From Streptomyces rishiriensis (GTDB taxonomy: Bacteria; Actinomycetota; Actinomycetes; Streptomycetales; Streptomycetaceae), in assembly GCF_030815485.1 (NCBI RefSeq), contig NZ_JAUSWV010000002.1:6696001-6760000 (forward strand): a DNA stretch of 64,000 bases. The letters are read 5' to 3'. The translations under genes and the position numbers were made by a program. The notes beneath the pieces were generated by a model. The model was not told the origin of the DNA. It saw only the letters and a program-made list of their open reading frames with translations, and ran no database searches. Within the stretch, counting starts at the first letter, position 1, and the number at the start of each line of letters is the position of its first letter. Shown here piece by piece: positions 59,771 through 64,000 of the stretch.

Positions 59771-60633
59771 ACCAAGCGCCCGTAGGCATCGTCATCGCCA
59801 CCCGCAACCGGTCGGCGAGTCTGGCCCGCACCCTGCAACGGCTCCTGGCCCTGCCCGAGCAGCCGGAGATCCTCGTCGTCGACAACGCCTCCACCGACGA
59901 CACCCGCGCCCGGCTCGCCCGCGACTTTCCCACGGTCCGCGTGCTGTCCCTGCCGGTCAACCGGGGCGCGATCGCCCGCACCGACGGCGTACGCGCCCTG
60001 CGCACCCCCTACGTCGCCTTCAGCGACGACGACTCCTGGTGGGCGCCCGGCGCCCTGGAGCTCACGGCCAAGCTGATGGACAGCCACCCACGCCTCGGCC
60101 TGATCTCGGCCGCCACCCTGGTCGGCCCCGCCGAGGACCCCGACCCCCTCAACGACGTCCTCGCCACCTCCCCGCTCGGTCCGGCTCGGGACCTGCCCGG
60201 CACCCAGGTCCTCGGCTTCCTCGCCTGCGCCTCCGTCGTCCGCCGCGAGGCGTACCTCGACGCGGGAGGCTTCCATCCCCTGCTGTTCTTCGGCGGCGAG
60301 GAGACCCTCCTCGCCTACGACCTCGCCGCCCGCGGCTGGGGCGTCACCCACTGCCCCGACGTCGTCGCCCACCACCATCCGGACCCGGCGCCCCGCGACG
60401 GCCGCCCGGCCGTCCAGCGCCGCAACGAACTCCTCACCGCCTGGCTGCGCCGCCCCCTGCCCCACGTCCTCGCCCGCACCCGCGACCTGGCCGCCGACGC
60501 CCGCCGCGACCCGACCGCCCGGCAGGCCCTGCGCGAGACGCTCACGCGGCTGCCGGCCGCCCTGCGCGCCCGCCGCGCCCTGCCCCCGCACCTGGAACGG
60601 GCCGCCCGCATGCTGGACGGAGCACAGCCGTGA
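59767..60633 (+). CDS. Family 2 glycosyltransferase
   Basis: 288 residues from ATG at 59767 (ATGA overlap). GT-A signature: GIVIATRNRSASLARTLQRL, ILVVDNASTDDTRARLARDF (~36), VNRGAIARTDGVRALRTPYV with AFSDDDSWWAPG (DDD metal site, ~86), DAGGFHPLLFFGGEETLLAY (~170, catalytic acid). The next gene is a clear paralogue sharing the DDDSWWAPG and GGEE blocks, so the pair arose by duplication. Confidence 0.92.
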   Translation: MNQAPVGIVIATRNRSASLARTLQRLLALPEQPEILVVDNASTDDTRARLARDFPTVRVLSLPVNRGAIARTDGVRALRTPYVAFSDDDSWWAPGALELTAKLMDSHPRLGLISAATLVGPAEDPDPLNDVLATSPLGPARDLPGTQVLGFLACASVVRREAYLDAGGFHPLLFFGGEETLLAYDLAARGWGVTHCPDVVAHHHPDPAPRDGRPAVQRRNELLTAWLRRPLPHVLARTRDLAADARRDPTARQALRETLTRLPAALRARRALPPHLERAARMLDGAQP

Positions 60634-61527
60634 CCGACCCCCGCACCACCGTCGTCGTCATCACCCACAACCGCCGCCCCGAACTCCTGCGCACGCTCGG
60701 CCACTTGACGGAACTGCCCGAGCGGCCCCCGGTGATTGTCGTCGACAACGCCTCCAGCGACGGGACCGCCGACGCGGTCGCCCGTCTCCACCCCCGGGTA
60801 CGGCTGCTGTGCCCGGGCCGCAACCTCGGCGCCGTCGGCCGCAACCTGGCCGTCCGCGAGGTCCGCACGCCCTACGTGGCGTTCTGCGACGACGACTCCT
60901 GGTGGGCGCCCGGCTCACTGTCCGGCGCCGCCGACCTGCTGGACCGGTATCCGGCGCTCGCCACCGTCACGGCCCGCATCCTGGTCGAACCGGGAAGCAC
61001 GGAGGACCCGATCAACGACGAACTGCGCGACTCGCCCGTGCCCGCTCCGGACTGGTTGCCCGGACCCGCGCTGGGCTCCTTCCTGGCCGCCGCCACCGCC
61101 TTGCGCACCGACGCTTTCCGCGCCGCGGGCGGCTTCCACCCCCGGCTCTGGCTGGGCGGCGAGGAGGAGCTGCTCGCCGCCGACCTGGCGGCCAACGGCT
61201 GGTGGCTGACGTACGCCGAGCATCTGACGATCCATCACCAGCCCTCGGCGGTACGGGACTCGACGCTGCGCCGGGCGCACGGCATCCGCAACACGCTCTG
61301 GTTCACCTGGCTGCGCCGCCCGGGCCGGACCCGCGCTGCGCCGCACCGTGTACCTGGCCCGCACGGTCCCCCGGGACACCGTGTCCCTACGGGCCTTCGC
61401 GGAGGCCGCGGCCGCTCTGCCATGGGTGCTGCGCGAGCGCCGGGTGCTGCCGACGGAGGTCGAGGCGCGGATGAGGATCCTGGAGGAGGCGCAGCAGCGC
61501 TCGGCCGCCCGCCGTTACGTGGGCTGA
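60630..61527 (+). pseudogene. Family 2 glycosyltransferase, frameshifted near the C-terminus
   Basis: GTG at 60630 overlaps the previous stop. Intact catalytic part: VVVITHNRRPELLRTLGHLT, VIVVDNASSDGTADAVARLH, AFCDDDSWWAPGSLSG, AAGGFHPRLWLGGEEELLAA. At ~61317-61323 (the GCCCGGGCC run after TWLRR) one extra base shifts the frame. The expected tail (ALRRTVYLARTVPRDTVSLR, RAFAEAAAALPWVLRERRVL, EARMRILEEAQQRS) continues in the +1 frame to the stop at 61525-61527. The catalytic domain is complete before the shift, so partial activity is possible, but the C-terminal ~68 residues would be replaced by a long unrelated extension. Could also be a sequencing error. Confidence 0.8.
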
Positions 61528-61639
61528 GGCCCGCGGGACCAGGTGGGGACCAGGGCGTACGAGGGGGCGGGGCCGCGCTCGGCGTCCCCGCCCCCGTTCG
61601 CGGACCCTCCGTGGACACCTGGTCGGTCCGTGGAGACCC

Positions 61640-61841
61640 GGTCGGCCCGTGCTCTCCGGGCGTTCGCCCTCCGGGCCCCGGCCCCGCTCCGTGCGCGGGC
61701 CGCGGCTCCGGTGCTCCGGCTCCCGCCGCAGGGACTCGTCGGCGACCGCGTTGGCGTCCTGGTCGGAGATCCCCGACCGCTCCGCCCCCTTACGCCGCCT
61801 CGCCCGCCGGGTGTCGTACGTCTTGCTCCGGGTTCCGGCAT
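61640..61841 (-). pseudogene. Probable small gene with early frameshift
   Basis: An ATG at 61841 has a perfect AGGAGG eight bases upstream and reads MPEPG. The frame with coding-like third positions (~95% G/C) is one base off: SKTYDTRRARRRKGAERSGI then SDQDANAVADESLRREPEHR. One missing base after codon 5 would explain this (MPEPGSKTYDT...). The coding-like frame has no early stop and runs into the end of the glycosyltransferase gene, so the true 3' end is unclear. A basic, hydrophilic small protein of unknown function. The remaining 61528-61640 shows nothing else. Confidence 0.35.
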
Positions 61842-61846
61842 GGTGA

Positions 61847-62206
61847 TCACCTCCTGGGACCGGGTGTCCCGCGCTCTGCGGGGACTGACGCCGAAGGCTC
61901 CGTCCAGCGGCACAGCAACCGGAACGCCGCGTACAGCGTCACGGGCCAGACGGCAGCGAACGCCCAGATCACGCCGGGTTCGGAGGTGGAGATGCCGGAC
62001 ACCATGAGTCCCACGGACAACGCGAGCAGCAGGGCGACGGCCCACGGACGCGGCGTGCAGGACACCAGTCGGGACGGCATGGACCTCCCACGCTGCCGGC
62101 TCAGCCTGCGCAGCCGCCGTGCCAGGCGGCGGTCCCGGCGCAGAGCGCGCTCCATCTCCTCCAGGATGCGCCGCTGCTCATGATCGGGGATTCGACCGAT
62201 CGCCAC
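61847..62206 (-). CDS. DUF3040 small membrane protein
   Basis: 119 residues from GTG at 62206 (GAGGAG five bases upstream). The N-terminal GRIPDHEQRRILEEMERALR is the DUF3040 signature, followed by a basic linker and two membrane helices (PWAVALLLALSVGLMVSGIS, VIWAFAAVWPVTLYAAFRLL). Widespread in actinobacteria and of unknown function; often two helices with cytoplasmic N-terminus as here. Its stop is 5 bp before the ATG of the frameshifted small gene, so they are probably cotranscribed. Confidence 0.88.
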   Translation of the reverse strand: MAIGRIPDHEQRRILEEMERALRRDRRLARRLRRLSRQRGRSMPSRLVSCTPRPWAVALLLALSVGLMVSGISTSEPGVIWAFAAVWPVTLYAAFRLLCRWTEPSASVPAERGTPGPRR

Positions 62207-62343
62207 TGTCACTCCTCTGCGGCCGCGGGAACTTCTCCCCGGGTGCCCGGCCGTCCGGCCGGCCAACCGGCGCCGCACCCGGCCGGTCGACCTGTCACGG
62301 CAGCCTTGTGCGCCGCTCGATCCGGGTCAGGGCCGGCTGACGG

Positions 62344-62835
62344 CTAGAGGCTGGTCAGGATCTGCGCCGAGATGTTCTTGATCATGGTGTTGGACCAACG
62401 CATCTGCCGCAGGGTCTGCGGGTGGCAGGAGGAGACGAGCGCCAGCAGCCGGTCGTCCTTGGCGGCCTGCGCCGCCTGGGCGAGCATCTCCCAGTGCAGC
62501 GAGTTCTCGGTCGCTCCCAGATGCAGCTCCCGCAGGTCGCGCAGCAGGAGCAGACCGGGCTCGGGACGACGGCCCACGGCATCCGCCGCCTTCTCCCTGA
62601 GCGTCGCCAGGACCCCCGAGTCGGACGGGTGGGGCGGGTCACCGAGCTTCACGCCGTAGTGGTGACCGGTGTCGGTCAGTCGCTGGACGTGTTCACGGGA
62701 CCAGACGGCCAGGTCGGTGGCGACGTGGTGGACCTCGTGCTCGGTGCGATGACGTTCCGCCACCGCGACCAGGTGCCGGGCGAGATGCTTCTCGCCGTGG
62801 TGCAGCACGCGCAGGGTCAGGGTGATGCCGTTCAC
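62344..62835 (-). CDS. Hypothetical His-rich helical protein
   Basis: 163 residues from GTG at 62835, which overlaps the stop of the molybdoenzyme gene (GTGA), so it is translated with it. All-helical in appearance, with many His (LHHGEKHLARHLVAVAERHR, EHEVHHVATDLAVWSREHVQ, GHHYGVKLGD) and GLLLLRDLRELHLGATENSL, HWEMLAQAAQAAKDDRLLAL. The His spacing hints at metal binding (hemerythrin- or ferritin-like four-helix bundle), but no exact family motif is present. Coupling suggests an accessory role for the nitrate-reductase-type enzyme. Confidence 0.8.
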   Translation of the reverse strand: MNGITLTLRVLHHGEKHLARHLVAVAERHRTEHEVHHVATDLAVWSREHVQRLTDTGHHYGVKLGDPPHPSDSGVLATLREKAADAVGRRPEPGLLLLRDLRELHLGATENSLHWEMLAQAAQAAKDDRLLALVSSCHPQTLRQMRWSNTMIKNISAQILTSL

Positions 62836-64000
62836 CGGCTTCCCTCCTCACGGCCGTGCCAGGGGGCGCCGTCCGACTGCGCGACACTCGCCGAAGGGCC
62901 GCCCGCCGTCGCGGTGACGCCGCCGCTGCGTGACGGCACGGATGCGGTGGTGGTCGGCGCGGGGGCGGCCCGGCCCCCACCGCGTTCGACGAGGGTGAGA
63001 GCCGCCGCGGCGGTCTTGAACAACGGCTGCTTGGAGACCGGGTCCCAGTCGGTCACGGTCGTCTCGTTGGCGGCACGCCCGGGCGTGCTCCCGTCCGGGC
63101 CCTTGCCGCCGGGGGTGTCCCAGTAGCCGTAGTGGAACGGCACGAACAGCAGGCCGGGCCGGATGTCGGTGACCCGGACCCGTCCCCGCAGCGCGCCGCG
63201 GGGCGTGGCCACCTCCACGAGATCGCCCTCGTTCAGGTCCCGCTCGTCCGCGTCGGCGACGGACACCTCCACCCATACGTCGGGCGCGGCGGCGTTCAGC
63301 TGCGGGACCCGCCCGGTCTTGGTCCGGGTGTGGAAGTGGTAGATCGTCCGCCCGGTGGTGAGCTGGAACGGGTACTCCGCGCCGGGCTCCTCGTGCGGCG
63401 GCAGATAGGCGGCGGCCTTGATCATCGCCTTGCCGTCCGGATTGAGGGAGCGGTACTCCACCACGCTGTCCGACGCTCCGGTGACCAGATCCTTGCCGTA
63501 CGTCTCGCACCGGTCGGGGTGCGCCCAGCTGATGCCGTCGGTGTAGAGACGTTCCGTGCCGTCCGGTGCGTCCTCGTTGCACGGCCACTGGATGCCGCTC
63601 GGACCGCGGAGCTTGCCGTAGGTGAGGCCGGTGTAGTCGCACGGCCGGCCGGCGCTGCACCGCTTCCACGCCTCGAACGCCGACTCCGGGTCGTGCCAGT
63701 GGACCAGCGGGCCCCCGTCCTTGTCCCGGAAGTCCATGCGCCGGGCGTAGTCGAGGAAGATGTCCAGGTCCGGCCTGGCCTCGCCCGGCGGGTCGACGGC
63801 CTTGTCGGACAGGTGCACGGTGCGGTCGGCGTTCGTGAACGTCCCGGTCTTCTCACCCCAGGTCGCGGCGGGCAGCACCACGTCGGCCAGCTGGGCCGTC
63901 TCGGTCAGGAACAGGTCCTGCACCACGACGAACAGCCGCTCCTGGGAAAGGATCGAGCGGATACGGGACAGCTCGGGCAGGGAAACGGCGGGGTTGGTGC
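62832..64000 (-). CDS. Molybdopterin oxidoreductase, nitrate-reductase type (5' end off window)
   Basis: C-terminal ~389 residues of a bis-MGD molybdoenzyme; the N-terminal Fe-S and substrate domains lie beyond the right edge. Visible: VVVQDLFLTETAQLADVVLP, AATWGEKTGTFTNADRTVHL (molybdopterin domain), then the C-terminal molydop-binding domain YPFQLTTGRTIYHFHTRTKT, GRVPQLNAAAPDVWVEVS, DLNEGDLVEVATPRGALRGR, FVPFHYGYWD. This matches NasA/NarB assimilatory nitrate reductases and the related formate dehydrogenase-like group. The last ~50 residues are a low-complexity Thr/Ala/Ser tail. Coupled to the downstream His-rich gene. Confidence 0.88.
   Translation of the reverse strand, partial: TNPAVSLPELSRIRSILSQERLFVVVQDLFLTETAQLADVVLPAATWGEKTGTFTNADRTVHLSDKAVDPPGEARPDLDIFLDYARRMDFRDKDGGPLVHWHDPESAFEAWKRCSAGRPCDYTGLTYGKLRGPSGIQWPCNEDAPDGTERLYTDGISWAHPDRCETYGKDLVTGASDSVVEYRSLNPDGKAMIKAAAYLPPHEEPGAEYPFQLTTGRTIYHFHTRTKTGRVPQLNAAAPDVWVEVSVADADERDLNEGDLVEVATPRGALRGRVRVTDIRPGLLFVPFHYGYWDTPGGKGPDGSTPGRAANETTVTDWDPVSKQPLFKTAAAALTLVERGGGRAAPAPTTTASVPSRSGGVTATAGGPSASVAQSDGAPWHGREEGSR

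Overview
The window looks like a stretch of a Streptomyces chromosome. GC is very high, third codon positions are almost all G or C, GTG starts are common, 4-bp ATGA/GTGA stop-start overlaps are frequent, and the content is typical of the genus: IclR-controlled allantoin genes, an RNase Sa-type secreted ribonuclease, NarL-type two-component genes, two P450s, GAF-ANTAR/PP2C/STAS regulators, and a Tat-exported molybdoenzyme. The order malate synthase - IclR (AllR) - allantoinase - allantoicase, followed further on by ROK kinase - SNF2 - SWIM, resembles the S. coelicolor right-arm order as I remember it. No rRNA, tRNA, CRISPR or intact transposon was seen.

Layout. 0-2 kb: a coupled pair of exported/membrane proteins (VWA domain). 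2-9.5 kb: an iron locus with two divergent NIS siderophore synthetases, a heterodimeric exporter-fold ABC transporter preceded by a strong DmdR/IdeR iron box, and a broken siderophore-binding lipoprotein gene. A cut-off gene start next to that broken gene marks a deletion. 9.6-14.7 kb: cobK, a HipA-like kinase with an Rdx protein, malate synthase, an NTP-transferase and a small protein. 14.7-18.3 kb: allantoin catabolism; three matching TTCC-N6-TGGAA sites tie AllR, allantoinase and malate synthase into one glyoxylate-handling regulon. 18.3-25 kb: a repeat-rich spacer, SDR, AIM24-like protein, secreted RNase, two-component system, P450. 25-29.5 kb: sugar/inositol dehydrogenase, a frameshifted GntR regulator with three copies of a TGTCCGGACA palindrome, a 21-22-copy 7-bp repeat, ROK kinase and a membrane protein. 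29.6-35.4 kb: coupled SNF2 helicase and SWIM protein. 35.5-40.5 kb: a Cys-Cys-ending leader ORF before a sulfite-oxidase-like enzyme, an M20 amidohydrolase, a PLP decarboxylase and a DUF6328-like membrane protein. 41-49.3 kb: a stress/signalling neighbourhood (glutamate-cysteine-ligase-like enzyme, frameshifted GAF-ANTAR, PP2C phosphatase, STAS antagonist, CYP152-type peroxygenase, topoisomerase IB).

49.6-61.5 kb: the most interesting system, an 11-gene, end-to-end overlapping operon. It combines a carbamoyltransferase, a complete heptose-nucleotide set (GmhA-, GmhB- and HldE-like), two GT9 heptosyltransferase-like proteins and five other glycosyltransferases. A sugar-nucleotide epimerase gene in front of it is a pseudogene. 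It is predicted to make a carbamoylated, D,D-heptose-containing surface glycan or glycolipid in a Gram-positive organism. 61.6-64 kb: DUF3040 and other small proteins, then the C-terminal part of an assimilatory nitrate-reductase-type molybdoenzyme that runs off the right edge.

At least three genes (GntR, GAF-ANTAR, last GT2) carry a single extra base with the rest of the gene intact. Either these are recent inactivations or the sequence has residual indel errors; raw-read coverage would decide.
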